A DNA stretch of 64,000 nucleotides from a bacterium (lineage in GTDB: Bacteria > Planctomycetota > Planctomycetia > Planctomycetales > Planctomycetaceae). Below the pieces are notes generated by a model. That model ran no database searches. It was not told the origin of the DNA and worked only from the letters and a program-made list of their open reading frames with translations. The stretch is taken from the NCBI GenBank assembly GCA_016125225.1, contig WGME01000009.1, forward strand, positions 1 to 64,000, written 5' to 3'. The translations under genes were made by a program, and so were the position numbers. This document shows positions 9,831 through 19,830 of the stretch, one piece after another. Position 1 is the first letter of the stretch. Every line of letters starts with the position of its first letter.

Positions 9831-10586
9831 ATGATCGATGTGGTGATGATTGGTGTGCTGGCAGGCGTGACATGGTTTGTCGCCAGTGAGGGAGCCTGGT
9901 CGGCCGGTGTCACGTTTTTGAGTGTCATCTTGGCCGGTCTGGTCGCCATGAATTTCTTTGAACCGGCGGCCATTCTGCTGTCGCGCAGTCTGCCCGGTTG
10001 GGATGACCGCTTTGACGTCATTGCCTTGCTGGGGTTGTTTGCCGGTGGTGTGTTTCTGTTACGGATGCTCGGCGAGCGTGTGGCCCCGTCTTATATTCAA
10101 GTGCATGCGATGGTCGATCAGGTCGGTCGTTGGGCCTTCGGATTGGGGACGGGTTACGTCACCATGGCAATTCTGCTGACCGCGTTGCATACCGCGCCGG
10201 TGTCTCGTGAAATCCTCGGGTTTACTCCCGAGCGAGCAAACGTGTTCGGTCTGGCTCCCGATAGTCAGTGGTTGGGGTTTACGCAGTATGTTTCGGAACA
10301 CGCCCTCGCTCGGCACGACGTCGGTGTCTATCTGGGAGCTCCTCCGGGAACACCACACGGCTTTGATGCCCCCTATTTTCAGGTCGGTGATCCGGCCAAG
10401 CCGCTGGACAACACGTTCTGGTCTTCGTTCCCCATCCGTTATGCCATGCGCCGTGAGCGGATCGCTGGTGGAGGTGCTGCACCCGCCGCACCAACGGGTG
10501 GTGGTGTGCCAGGGGGACAACCGATGGGCCAGCCTGGAGTGCCTGCCTCACCGGGAGGTGGCAACGCTCCGGTGCAAGGTTTCTGA
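9831..10586 (+). CDS. CvpA-family membrane protein
   Basis: The first about 140 of 251 residues form four hydrophobic helices in the CvpA (colicin V production protein) pattern: IDVVMIGVLAGVTWF, a second helix after GAWSAGVTF, a central FDVIALLGLFAGGVFLL, and a fourth around GYVTMAILL. The C-terminal tail is soluble and ends in a Gly/Pro/Ala-rich low-complexity segment. It follows the GspE-like gene by 56 bases and is probably co-transcribed with it. CvpA proteins are envelope proteins of unclear biochemical role, so no reaction can be assigned. Confidence 0.75.
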   Translation: MIDVVMIGVLAGVTWFVASEGAWSAGVTFLSVILAGLVAMNFFEPAAILLSRSLPGWDDRFDVIALLGLFAGGVFLLRMLGERVAPSYIQVHAMVDQVGRWAFGLGTGYVTMAILLTALHTAPVSREILGFTPERANVFGLAPDSQWLGFTQYVSEHALARHDVGVYLGAPPGTPHGFDAPYFQVGDPAKPLDNTFWSSFPIRYAMRRERIAGGGAAPAAPTGGGVPGGQPMGQPGVPASPGGGNAPVQGF

Positions 10587-10625
10587 CGACCGTCACGCTC
10601 GTCATCAAGCTCATCTCAGCCGCAG

Positions 10626-10681
10626 GGTCAACTCCGTTCGTTGACCTGTGGATGCGTCCAGACTTTCCTCGAACAGTCTGA
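10626..10681. other. two small inverted repeats between the CvpA-like gene and uvrC
   Basis: GGTCAAC (10626-10632) pairs perfectly with GTTGACC (10640-10646) around a 7-base loop, 40 bases after the upstream stop codon. A second pair, CAGACT/AGTCTG, follows near 10660-10681. Neither is followed by a T-run, so they are either weak terminators or operator-like sites ahead of uvrC. No known operator was recognised. Confidence 0.3.
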
Positions 10682-10784
10682 GACGCGAAAATCGATGTGA
10701 GATTTTGCACCCATTGTGGACCTGTGCGTAGCAACGTGAAGTTGTGATCGCAACGACTTTCTCCTCGACTGCACATCACGCCGC

Positions 10785-12125
10785 ATGACCGAACCGCTAC
10801 CAGACCCCGCCGCCGTGGAACCGCCGCTCGATCCGCGCGAGAAGGTCAAAACCTTTCCGACGACATCCGGCGTGTATCTGATGAAAGATGCCCGTGGCCG
10901 GGTGATTTATGTCGGCAAGGCGGTGAACCTGCGGAGTCGCGCGGGGAGCTATTTCACGAAGCAGGCCCTCATCGATCGGCGCACCTGCGACCTGATCCCC
11001 GAAATCTGCGATATCGATTTTCTTTCGACCGACAATGAGGTCGATGCCCTGCTGCTCGAAGCCCGGCTGATCAAAGACGTTCAGCCCCGGTTCAACAGCG
11101 AACTCAAAGACGACAAGACCTTTCCTTATCTGGAAATCTTTATTCGTGAACCCTTTCCGCGAGTCGAGTTCACGCGGAAACCTCGGCCGCGGGGCACGAA
11201 ACTTTATGGACCATTTACCAATGCCCGGAAGCTGCGGGGGGCCATTGCCGTCTTGCAGAAGATCTTCCGGTTCCGCAACTGCTCGCTCGACATTCGCCCC
11301 GAGGATGAACGCTGGCGGTGGTTTCGGCCGTGTCTGCTCGCGAGCATTCAGCAATGCACCGCCCCGTGCAATCTGCGGGTCTCGAAGGAAGAGTACCGCC
11401 GTGATATCCGCCGTCTCATCATGTTCCTGGAAGGGAAAAAGTCGCGGCTGTTTCGCGAACTGAAAACCGAGATGCAGACGGCGGCCACAGAACTCAAGTT
11501 TGAAAAAGCAGCCCGGCTGCGTGATCAGATCACAGCGCTCGAAAATCTGAATCTCCGAGGCAACCTCGACGAGCACGCCCAACCGGAAGTCTTTCAGATC
11601 GATCCGAAAAAGGGAGTTCGCGGCCTGCAGAAAATCTTCGAACTCACGGAACCACCCCGGCGGATCGAAGGCATGGACATTGCCCATCTGCAGGGGGGCG
11701 AAACCGTGGCCAGCCTCGTGCAGTTCATTGATGGGCTGCCGTTCAAGCACGGCTACAAGCGGTTCAAGATCCGCAGTGTTGATGGCGTGGACGACTTTGC
11801 TTCAATGCGGGAAGTCGTCAGCCGCCGCTTTCGCCGGTTGCAGCAGGAAGGAGAAGTCTTTCCCGATGTACTGTTGATCGATGGTGGCAAGGGGCAACTC
11901 AGCAGCGCGATGGAAGCTTTCAAGGATCTCGGCATCACGCCGCCCTTTGTGATTTCACTGGCCAAGCGCGAGGAAGAAATCTTCTTGCCGGGAGAGAGCG
12001 AGCCCAAGATTCTCAGCAAGCACTCTTTTGCCCTGCGACTGCTGCAGTACGTGCGAGACGAATCGCACCGTTTTGCGCAGCAGTACCATCATCTGCTGCG
12101 CAAACGATCCACATTCGAAGACTGA
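10785..12125 (+). CDS. uvrC: UvrABC excinuclease subunit C, short form lacking the HhH tail
   Basis: UvrC makes the dual incisions of nucleotide excision repair. The GIY-YIG nuclease is at the N-terminus (GVYLMKD and IYVGKA), followed by a zinc-independent middle, a UVR/UvrB-contact helix (about 225-255) and the RNase H-like nuclease with GMDIAH, LLIDGGKGQ and DESHRFAQQYH, so the second active-site triad is present. The protein stops at 446 residues, right after this domain. Typical UvrC (about 600 residues) continues into a tandem helix-hairpin-helix DNA-binding region, which is absent here. A terminator starts eight bases after the stop, so the short form looks native rather than frameshifted. 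Confidence 0.92.
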   Translation: MTEPLPDPAAVEPPLDPREKVKTFPTTSGVYLMKDARGRVIYVGKAVNLRSRAGSYFTKQALIDRRTCDLIPEICDIDFLSTDNEVDALLLEARLIKDVQPRFNSELKDDKTFPYLEIFIREPFPRVEFTRKPRPRGTKLYGPFTNARKLRGAIAVLQKIFRFRNCSLDIRPEDERWRWFRPCLLASIQQCTAPCNLRVSKEEYRRDIRRLIMFLEGKKSRLFRELKTEMQTAATELKFEKAARLRDQITALENLNLRGNLDEHAQPEVFQIDPKKGVRGLQKIFELTEPPRRIEGMDIAHLQGGETVASLVQFIDGLPFKHGYKRFKIRSVDGVDDFASMREVVSRRFRRLQQEGEVFPDVLLIDGGKGQLSSAMEAFKDLGITPPFVISLAKREEEIFLPGESEPKILSKHSFALRLLQYVRDESHRFAQQYHHLLRKRSTFED

Positions 12126-12132
12126 AAATTTA

Positions 12133-12160
12133 GCCCCCGGTTGGTTTCAACCGGGGGGGC
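12133..12160. terminator. intergenic hairpin between convergent genes
   Basis: A GCCCCCGGTT arm pairs with AACCGGGGG across a 6-base loop, directly after the uvrC stop. No long T-run follows on the plus strand; an AAATTTA stretch precedes it, giving a short T-run in the minus direction. It probably serves as a shared terminator for uvrC and the convergent haem-dehydrogenase gene. Confidence 0.6.
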
Positions 12161-12183
12161 TTATGATTGGAAGCCTCGGCCAA

Positions 12184-14721
12184 TCACTTCGCGAACATGG
12201 CATGCGTGCGATCGCCTCGGGAGAGCAGGTAGGCCATCAGGTCGAGAATTTCCTCTTCCTGCAGCGTGTTCAAAAGGCCGTTCGGCATCATCGAGGTCTT
12301 GGCCGGGAACATCTCTTCAATCTTGCGGCGGTCGATGGTTTCCTGGGCATCCGGGTCGAGCATGTTCGTGTTGAGCTTCATCGTATCGCCGTTGAGGTTC
12401 ACGATCCGGCCGGTCACCGCTTTGCCATCTTCTGTCACGACAGTCACGGCGGCATACTGATCGCTGATGACCTTGCTCGGGTCAACAATCGATTCAAGCA
12501 GATCGCGCGAGCTGAATCGTCCGGCGACTCCTGAAAGATCGGGACCGACAGCGCCGCCCAGGTTGTCGTATCGGTGACAGGCAAAGCAGTTCGCGGCGGC
12601 AAACATGGCCTTGCCCTTGTCGAAGTCTCGGCCTTTGAGACCCGGCGACGTCTTATCGACCAGTTCTTCCAATGTCCAATTCTTCACGAAAGGACGAGGC
12701 GGTGTAACGGCCTGCGTGATCTGTTGCGGCGGCTGGGCATTCAGAATCGGCTGCAGCCGTTGAAACTCTTCGGGCGTCAGCGTGGCTATCGCATCCTTCT
12801 TGATGTTCTGCACAAAGAGGGCGAAGCTGGCCCCGCCGCGATAACCCGCCGCCTTCACGAACCACTCAAAGTATTGCTGGCGGAGTTCCGGCGTCCAGCC
12901 GGCCTTGAGCATGCGGAGTGAGCGGGCATACTCGATCTGCTCTTCCTGAGTGGGGGCCGCATTCAGCAAGGCCACGAGTTTCGGAGCGGCCGACGGTCCC
13001 TGAAGATAGACCAGCAACTGGCCGAGTTCCGCATTCAGAAAGGGCTGGTCAGCGGGCAGCAGCTTGTCGAACTTGGCGATCAATCGCACTTGAGTCGCGA
13101 CATCGGGCGGTCCCAGTCGCACAAAAGCCAGTTGATAAGCGCGGGCCAGATCCAATTGCTGAGCCGGTGACAATTCCGACCAGTCGATCCGATCGAGGGC
13201 TGCCAGTACGAGAGCTAGTAGTTCCGGTTGCGTGGCGGGTTGATCCGGTTTCCGATGAAACGGATCGCTGCCGCTGACTCGCACCAAGGCCAACAAAGCG
13301 GGGATGGCCGTCGCGGGATCAGTTTCGTTTAAAGCGCGGTCACGCCAGGTTGCAACCGGTTGCGATTCAATCGCCACGCGGGCCGCATTCCTCAAGATGC
13401 GGTCGGTATGAGCCAACGCGGGCCAGGCGATCGGAACCGCATCCGGCACGACTTCACCATGGAAGCCTTCCAGTGTATTTCGAACATTCCGATAAACATT
13501 GGCTACGGGATCATCAATCGTCTGTACGGACGCGGTCGATTCGCTGCCGGTATAAGTCACGCGGTACAAGCCCGATGTCGTTTTGCGACCACCGATGGCA
13601 AAGTACATGGCACCGTCCTGGGGATTGATCACCACATCGGTGAGCGGCAACGGCGTGCCGGTGATGAATTCCTCCTTGGTCGCGGTGTACGTCGACAGAT
13701 GCGGCGTCAGATGGACGGCATAGAGCTTGCCATAGCTCCAGTCGCAGATGAACAACGCGTCCTGATATTTCGCCGGGAATTTCGCTCCATAACCAAAGGT
13801 GATTCCCGTGGGTGAACCGGGGCCGATGTTGACCACGGCGGGCCAACTGTCGGCATAGTAGGCGGGCCATTTGCCGGCCCCGTTCCGCCAGCCAAATTCG
13901 GCCCCACTCACCACATGATTGATCCGCGTGGGACGATACCACGGTGTGTTCGCATCCCATTCCATGTCGGCATCGTAGGTGAAGAGATCGCCGAACCGAT
14001 TCACGGCGGCATCGAACTCGTTGCGGAAGCCGACCGAAACCAGTTCCCACTCTTTACCAGCCGGATCGATCCGATAGATCGCTCCCCCGGGGCCGAGCAC
14101 ATCCTTCATGAAGCCGCGACCATCGGGCATGCGGGGCAGCAGATGATCTTCACCCCACACTGGCGGCACGCGCGTTTTGTCGAACTGGGTCAAGGGAACC
14201 TGATTGCCACAGACGATGTAAAGCCCTTCGCCATCGGGAGTCGGGACCACGGCATGCGGACCGTGTTCACCCGCGCGGCCTTCGAACAGCCGCAGCGTTT
14301 CGAGACTGTCGAGAACATCGTCGTTGTTCGTGTCTTTCACACGGTAGACACCGGCCTGATACTTACCACCCGCTGAGTTCACGACGACATACAGACTGTC
14401 AAACGCCCAGACCAAGCCCTGAGCTTCACCAATCGCCACGGGAACTGGTTCGACTTTGATGGCCGTCGTGGCAGTCGGCAACGTGACACGAAAGAGTCCG
14501 CCATATTGATCGGACACAATCAGTCGGCCTTTGGGGTCAACGCATAGATTGACCCACGATCCCTGTTGCTCACGTGGGACAGAGTAGAGCAGTTCGACCT
14601 GGAAATCCTTGAGGACTTTCAGGCTTTCCGCCGGGGTTGCTGTCGGTTCCTTGGCAGAAGCGACGCGAAGAAAAACTGCCAACCCCAAGCACAGTGTCCA
14701 CCACGCTAACCGGCAAACCAT
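12184..14721 (-). CDS. PVC-type membrane-bound dehydrogenase with C-terminal haem c domain
   Basis: This exported 845-residue protein has a signal peptide ([12 protein letters not shown]). A sorbosone/glucose-dehydrogenase-like beta-propeller (about 40-400, with [18 protein letters not shown] and [17 protein letters not shown]) is followed by a helical middle (430-640) and a cytochrome c domain whose haem site CFACH lies near residue 710. The ending is the signature of the Planctomycetes/Verrucomicrobia haem-binding domain ([17 protein letters not shown]). It probably oxidises a sugar-like substrate in the periplasm and passes electrons to its own haem; the substrate is unknown. I start at the ATG before VCRLAWW because the preceding 32 residues would sit in front of the signal peptide. 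Confidence 0.88.
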   Translation of the reverse strand: MVCRLAWWTLCLGLAVFLRVASAKEPTATPAESLKVLKDFQVELLYSVPREQQGSWVNLCVDPKGRLIVSDQYGGLFRVTLPTATTAIKVEPVPVAIGEAQGLVWAFDSLYVVVNSAGGKYQAGVYRVKDTNNDDVLDSLETLRLFEGRAGEHGPHAVVPTPDGEGLYIVCGNQVPLTQFDKTRVPPVWGEDHLLPRMPDGRGFMKDVLGPGGAIYRIDPAGKEWELVSVGFRNEFDAAVNRFGDLFTYDADMEWDANTPWYRPTRINHVVSGAEFGWRNGAGKWPAYYADSWPAVVNIGPGSPTGITFGYGAKFPAKYQDALFICDWSYGKLYAVHLTPHLSTYTATKEEFITGTPLPLTDVVINPQDGAMYFAIGGRKTTSGLYRVTYTGSESTASVQTIDDPVANVYRNVRNTLEGFHGEVVPDAVPIAWPALAHTDRILRNAARVAIESQPVATWRDRALNETDPATAIPALLALVRVSGSDPFHRKPDQPATQPELLALVLAALDRIDWSELSPAQQLDLARAYQLAFVRLGPPDVATQVRLIAKFDKLLPADQPFLNAELGQLLVYLQGPSAAPKLVALLNAAPTQEEQIEYARSLRMLKAGWTPELRQQYFEWFVKAAGYRGGASFALFVQNIKKDAIATLTPEEFQRLQPILNAQPPQQITQAVTPPRPFVKNWTLEELVDKTSPGLKGRDFDKGKAMFAAANCFACHRYDNLGGAVGPDLSGVAGRFSSRDLLESIVDPSKVISDQYAAVTVVTEDGKAVTGRIVNLNGDTMKLNTNMLDPDAQETIDRRKIEEMFPAKTSMMPNGLLNTLQEEEILDLMAYLLSRGDRTHAMFAK

Positions 14722-15032
14722 GTGGCCAATCCTCAAGTGTGTTCCAGAACGGCAAGACGAGTTGGTGTGTTGTAGTCCAAAACCGGTGTGATCGGCCAGC
14801 CTGCAGAGCCGTTTCAAGAACCGACGACACGCCTGTCACATCCTCCAGAACAGTAAAAATCGCCGAACTTACCGAGACGTATCCTTCGGTTCTGACGAAT
14901 TCCGAAAGAATCTCATCTTTCCCTGAAGTTCGGAATATGGTAGACGGGCATATGCCGCACGGTCTTAGGGCCAGGTCGTGGTGTCGGCGAAGGGCGTCGT
15001 CGGCGTTGTTTTCGGGCGGGAAAGGATTCCCC

Positions 15033-17510
15033 ATGCGTGGATTGTGGAAGCTCGCAGCCATGTCGGCCGTGATCGGTGCGGGCTTGGTCGTGGTTTGGCA
15101 GGCACAACAAAGTCTGGAAGCGAACGGAGATCCGGCGATCACGCTGGCTCCAGCCGCAGCCGAGGACGCACCGGATTTAACCCCCGAGCGTACCGCGTCG
15201 GCCTCCACGGTGAACGAAGTCAACGCTTCGGTCCCTCCAGAAATCGATCCCTTTCTCGATCTGAAAGGGAACCCCAATGTGGCCAACAGCCCCGAGGCGG
15301 CTCAGTCGGAACCGGCCACCGGTCCTCAACTGTCTGACGAGCCGCTTCCCCCGTCAATGCCCGATGCAGAACGCTACACCCGAGGACTCGATTTCCGTCG
15401 CAGCCCTCAGTTGGCCCAACCCGCAGACCCAACCGATCCGGCGGCCTTTGAGTCGGTTGAGCCACGTCGGTTGGCGAGTGCCGAGGAGAGTGTCCCCGCC
15501 TTGCCGGAACTCACAGATCAACCCGAGGTGGTGAATGCCGCTGAAGAGTTCGGACCGACGCCCGTTGCCGGTCAACCCAACAAGATCGCATTGACCGCTG
15601 CCGAGGAAGCAGCCGATCCCTTTGCGGATTCCGCTCCCCCCGACCTTTCGTCACCGCGCTTGCCTCAACCGAAGCCCGCGACGATGGCTGCAGAACCACC
15701 GGCCGCCGCTCCCACTGAAGACTTTGATCCATTCGGAGCAGCCCCGGAGCCTGAACCAAAAGCGGAACCGGTGCCATCTCCGGCGGCGGAATTTGATCCC
15801 TTTGATACCGCCCCGCCGCCGATGCCGGCCAAACCTGCGAATCCTCCCAAGCTGCCGATCGACCTGGATGAACCGCCGGGCTTTGATCCATTCCCTGCCG
15901 AACCTGTCCCACAACCATCGCGAGAGCCAGCCCCGTCGCCGTTACCGTTGGATGTCGGTCCGGAAGCGGCTCCCTTGCCGGGGATGAACGACCGAACCCG
16001 TACCAATACTGTCGCACCGACCGAACCGACCGAGACAGCACCGCCCCCGCGACGGACGCCTTTGCCCCCGCGTGAAGCCGATCCCGCATTGCTCTTCCGT
16101 GGCGATGGTGAGGTGACGCAAGATGCCCCGCGTGGTGTGCAGGAACCTCGCTTGTCGATTGAAAAACTCGCTCTCTCACAAGGGGTGATCGGGCAGCCGG
16201 TCGTCTATTCCATTGTCATCAAAAACATTGGCAATAGTGCCGCCCAACAAGTGACGGTCGAGGATCGGATTCCTCGTGGATCGCGGCTGGTAGGCACGGC
16301 TCCTCAAGCCGAAATGATCGAGAAGCGGCTCGTCTGGCGCAAGCTCGGCAACCTGCAGCCTGGCGAAGAACGTAAGATCTCCATCAAGGTGATTCCCGAA
16401 GAAGAAGGCCCCATCGGTAGCGTCGCCAAAGTGACCTTCGTGACCGAAATCGCTGCGGAAATCACGGTCTATGCTCCGCGTCTCAAACTCGCGGTCAACG
16501 CGCCGAGCGAAGCCAAGGTCGGCCAGACGATTCCTCTTACGTTCGTGGTCTCGAACCCGGGCAAGGGCGATGCGTCCAACGTGATTGTGCGCAGTGTCTT
16601 GCCGGAAGGTCTGCAGCACCCGGCCGGGGCCGATCTGGAATACACCATTGGAACGCTGGCACCGAACGAAACGCGTGAAGTTCGGCTGGAAGTCACCGCC
16701 CTCAAACCGGGGCGTGCGACCCCCACCACAATTGTGACCGCTGATGGCGATGTCTCCACGGAGTCGAAAACCAATGTGGAAGTGATCGGCGAACAATTGC
16801 TCCTCACCCGTAGCGGACATGACCGGGTTTATCTCGGTCGCAACGCCGTCTTTACCAACAACGTGACCAACGAAGGCCAACGGCCTGTCACTCAGATCAA
16901 GGTGACTGAGGTCGTCCCCGATGGATTTGAGTTCGTTGAGGCCAGCCAGGGCGGGACTTACTCTTCGACGGACCGCACGGTCAATTGGGTCATTCCCAAT
17001 CTGGCCCCGGGAGCCGCATCAACCGTTTCCGTCACCCTGGCGGCGAAGACGCTCGGTCGCTTCGATACCGTCGTCTCGGCCACAGGCCCCAGCGGCAGCA
17101 CCGCCATGGTTAAGCCGCAAGTCGCGATCGAAGGTTTCCCGTCTCTGTCGGTCGAGCGCTTGAACGAAGAACGACTGATTGGTGTCGGCGAACAGCTCAC
17201 CACCAAAGTCCAAGTTCAAAACCGTGGCACGGCGACCGCTAAGCGAGTTGGTTTGCAGATCGACCTGCCGACCGAGATGAAGCTCGTTTCCGCCTCGGGA
17301 CCATCGACTTACAAAATCGATGGGCAACGGCTGATCTTCGATCCGATTGCCAGTATCGATGCCAACGGCTCGGCCGCATACGAACTGGTGCTCGAAGCGA
17401 AAGCCGCGGGTGACAGCCGACTCGAAATGCAGATCTCGGCAGATCACCTGAAGCGTCCCATCCGTCACGATGAACCGATTCAGGTGGTGGCCGACGCTAA
17501 GCCCCGCTGA
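15033..17510 (+). CDS. exported DUF11-repeat protein with Pro-rich DPF-motif region
   Basis: An N-terminal signal anchor (LWKLAAMSAVIGAGLVVVW) precedes about 340 residues of low-complexity Pro/Ala/Glu sequence containing five D-P-F tripeptides (IDPF, ADPF, FDPF three times). From about residue 374 there are four tandem immunoglobulin-like modules of the DUF11 type, each with a VxNxG core such as VIKNIGNSAAQQVTV and VSNPGKGDASNV. These are typical of surface or cell-wall-associated proteins of planctomycetes. The ATG at 15033 is favoured by AAAGGA six bases upstream; longer readings would run over the divergent gene's start. Its stop abuts the next gene's stop with no base between. Function unknown, probably structural or adhesive. 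Confidence 0.82.
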   Translation: MRGLWKLAAMSAVIGAGLVVVWQAQQSLEANGDPAITLAPAAAEDAPDLTPERTASASTVNEVNASVPPEIDPFLDLKGNPNVANSPEAAQSEPATGPQLSDEPLPPSMPDAERYTRGLDFRRSPQLAQPADPTDPAAFESVEPRRLASAEESVPALPELTDQPEVVNAAEEFGPTPVAGQPNKIALTAAEEAADPFADSAPPDLSSPRLPQPKPATMAAEPPAAAPTEDFDPFGAAPEPEPKAEPVPSPAAEFDPFDTAPPPMPAKPANPPKLPIDLDEPPGFDPFPAEPVPQPSREPAPSPLPLDVGPEAAPLPGMNDRTRTNTVAPTEPTETAPPPRRTPLPPREADPALLFRGDGEVTQDAPRGVQEPRLSIEKLALSQGVIGQPVVYSIVIKNIGNSAAQQVTVEDRIPRGSRLVGTAPQAEMIEKRLVWRKLGNLQPGEERKISIKVIPEEEGPIGSVAKVTFVTEIAAEITVYAPRLKLAVNAPSEAKVGQTIPLTFVVSNPGKGDASNVIVRSVLPEGLQHPAGADLEYTIGTLAPNETREVRLEVTALKPGRATPTTIVTADGDVSTESKTNVEVIGEQLLLTRSGHDRVYLGRNAVFTNNVTNEGQRPVTQIKVTEVVPDGFEFVEASQGGTYSSTDRTVNWVIPNLAPGAASTVSVTLAAKTLGRFDTVVSATGPSGSTAMVKPQVAIEGFPSLSVERLNEERLIGVGEQLTTKVQVQNRGTATAKRVGLQIDLPTEMKLVSASGPSTYKIDGQRLIFDPIASIDANGSAAYELVLEAKAAGDSRLEMQISADHLKRPIRHDEPIQVVADAKPR

Positions 17511-19574
17511 TTACTCCAACCGGGCAGCGCCCGCGGATTCTTCAGCAGGTTCGACCGCCGGAGGCACGCCGGGTGCTTCCGAGTTGGCGGGCAGGTCGAA
17601 CAATTGCGGGCCTGGTTCGATCATCTGCGGGTAGACACCGGTGCTCACGGCGGGGGCCAGCGTCTTGGGGGCATTGCGAGGATGGATCGCTTCGCCACGC
17701 AGCCATTCCTTGCGTTCTGCGTCGTGATAAGCCTTATGCGGCCAGGCCCCTTCTTCGAGATAAACTTCGTTGTAGTCGAGCAGGGTACCCTTTTCGAACT
17801 GCACATTCTTGGCAGCCAGCGTGTACTCGACCAGTGATCGAAAGTAGGCCACGTCGGCTTCCGCCACTCGGCGCTGGGCTTCCAGTAACAGATCGAGTGT
17901 GGCGTTGTCGGCATCGAAGGCTGCTTGTGTCGCCTGCAACTGCTGACGAGCGGCGATGCGACGATTCAAATTCGTTTCCACGATCGCATAGGCCCGTTCC
18001 ACATCGGCCACGGCATTGCTCAAGTCGAAGACGACGCTGCGTTCCTGCTCCAGTAGCATGGCTCGTTCACGCGCAAGTTTGAGCTCGGAATTTCGAACGG
18101 CAGCGTATGCCTGGCGATAACCAATCGGCATGGAAAACTCGAAACCAAGTTGCCATTCCTGGAAGTCGCCGCTGACCAGATCGGCGACCGCATTGTTGAA
18201 TTGGCCCGGAACACCCGATCCATTGGGAAGCAATTCATCTCCGAAACCTCGCCATCGATAACGGCTGACGGCATCGAGCTGAGGACGCAGAAAGTTTTTG
18301 TTCGCCGTCAGTTCGGCTTCGGCTTTTTTGATCTGCCACTTCTGACGACGCAATTCGATGCGCCGCGTGAGTGCTTCAACCAGACTGTTTTCCCAGGCGT
18401 AGATCACCTGGGCTTTCAACGGTTCATCGGCAGGACGGATCAGACGGCCTTCGTTGATCGGCAACCCGATCAACAGCCTGAGACGGCGTTCCGTGACGAA
18501 GACCCCGCCGGAACCGCGGAATGTGCCACCGGTGCTGCCGTTATTCGTGCGTGTGCCATCGATCAGTCGCCCCTGCAAAGCGTTCTGGGCTTCTTCCTGA
18601 AAGCGGTAGTATTGCTCGCGAGCCTGAGCTTCCTTTTCGGCTTCGCCACCCCGACGGCCCTGTTCGTACAATGCATGTACGCGTTGCCAGGTTTCCAGGG
18701 CCGCATTCCGGGCAGCGATTTTTGCATCGAGATCGCGGTAAGCGAAGTACAAATCCCAGTAGGCGTTTTCGACATCACTGACGAAGTTTCGAACGGAGAG
18801 TTCGAAGTCAGCGAGGGCAACATCGGAGTTCAACCGGGCCACGACCACACCGTTGATGAGTCCCGGTGAGGCATTTGGTCCAGCAATCCGGTTGAAATCG
18901 ATTCCGCCCCCTTGCAGAAAGGGATGCCGAGCTTCCACATCGAACCATGTAGTATAGGCACTCGGTACAAAGTTGCCCGGTGCGTTGTTCCAGTCGTATT
19001 GCGTGTAGTTCTTGATGGCGAACTGAGTGCCGGTCGCGCCGGTCTTCGCCAACTGCGATTGCGAGACGGCGAAGTTCTGTTGCAGCAAACGGGTGCCCCC
19101 GCCGAAGAACACGTTGTTCAAAGCCCGGTCGTTGTTCTCATACGAAAAGCTGCTGGTGAAGGTGGCGTCGTATGCCGCCAAAGCTCCTTCGACACCAAAG
19201 CGCGGATTGCTTTCAGCAAGTGCCGGGTCTTGCTTGGTGCGGACGTTGTCGGGTGATCGCAGGACCAATCCCCCGAGGTCGCGAATGACTTTGGAACTGG
19301 CCAAAGCCAGATGCATCGTTTCCTCAAGTGACAGGTCGAGATATTCATGAGGCTCGTCGACACCCAGCGAGACGGGCCGTTGCGTGGTCGCGATCAAATC
19401 ATCAGCCGGGGTGACTTCATTCGGGAACTCGACTTGCCGTGCCAGATGGGCATAGTGCCCGTTGTCGACATCGATTGTCGATTCCGCGGTCGGAGTGTAA
19501 TGGGCACACCCCGGCGCCACCATTGCGGCGGCAGCCAGCCAGCGTCCCCATGAGATCCACGGTCCTCGCAGCAC
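17511..19574 (-). CDS. TolC-like outer-membrane efflux protein (lipoprotein-type signal)
   Basis: The 687-residue product has two OEP-like halves: helical tracts around SVRNFVSDVENAYWDLYFAYRDLDAKI and, later, RRIELRRQKWQIKKAEAEL, ending with the repeat in which YAIVETNLNRRIAARQQLQATQ pairs with the earlier tract. This is the alpha-barrel/beta-barrel layout of TolC-family outer-membrane channels, but it is longer than the usual 450-500 residues because of an insertion. The signal peptide ends in MVAPGC, a plausible lipobox. I chose a GTG start with GGGGGGATC about eight bases upstream; an ATG at 19625 would add 17 residues. No membrane-fusion protein or inner-membrane pump is adjacent, so its partner is unknown. 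Confidence 0.82.
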   Translation of the reverse strand: MLRGPWISWGRWLAAAAMVAPGCAHYTPTAESTIDVDNGHYAHLARQVEFPNEVTPADDLIATTQRPVSLGVDEPHEYLDLSLEETMHLALASSKVIRDLGGLVLRSPDNVRTKQDPALAESNPRFGVEGALAAYDATFTSSFSYENNDRALNNVFFGGGTRLLQQNFAVSQSQLAKTGATGTQFAIKNYTQYDWNNAPGNFVPSAYTTWFDVEARHPFLQGGGIDFNRIAGPNASPGLINGVVVARLNSDVALADFELSVRNFVSDVENAYWDLYFAYRDLDAKIAARNAALETWQRVHALYEQGRRGGEAEKEAQAREQYYRFQEEAQNALQGRLIDGTRTNNGSTGGTFRGSGGVFVTERRLRLLIGLPINEGRLIRPADEPLKAQVIYAWENSLVEALTRRIELRRQKWQIKKAEAELTANKNFLRPQLDAVSRYRWRGFGDELLPNGSGVPGQFNNAVADLVSGDFQEWQLGFEFSMPIGYRQAYAAVRNSELKLARERAMLLEQERSVVFDLSNAVADVERAYAIVETNLNRRIAARQQLQATQAAFDADNATLDLLLEAQRRVAEADVAYFRSLVEYTLAAKNVQFEKGTLLDYNEVYLEEGAWPHKAYHDAERKEWLRGEAIHPRNAPKTLAPAVSTGVYPQMIEPGPQLFDLPANSEAPGVPPAVEPAEESAGAARLE

Positions 19575-19830
19575 GGCGAGATCCCCCCGATGACCTTCAA
19601 CGACGCCGGCGCACCCCCAGAGCACACGAAAACAGCGTCGTCTGGTTCATCGGCAATCAGCACGACCGGTACACATGGAAAGTTCGGAAGAACTAGCAAA
19701 ACCGTAAGAGTCTACCTTTTGAACCATCAAATATCGGTAGAACTGCCAAGCCATTCCCGCCGCTCTGCGGGGCAAACTTCGCAGATTTCCGGCAATTCCT
19801 GCCGATGTTTACCCGCTGAGGCTCTGGGAA

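Noticed and set aside
15033-16090. Clathrin-adaptor-like DPF motifs as evidence of endocytic machinery
   Set aside because: The protein is predicted exported, and tripeptides in Pro/Asp-rich sequence arise easily; kept only as a motif observation.
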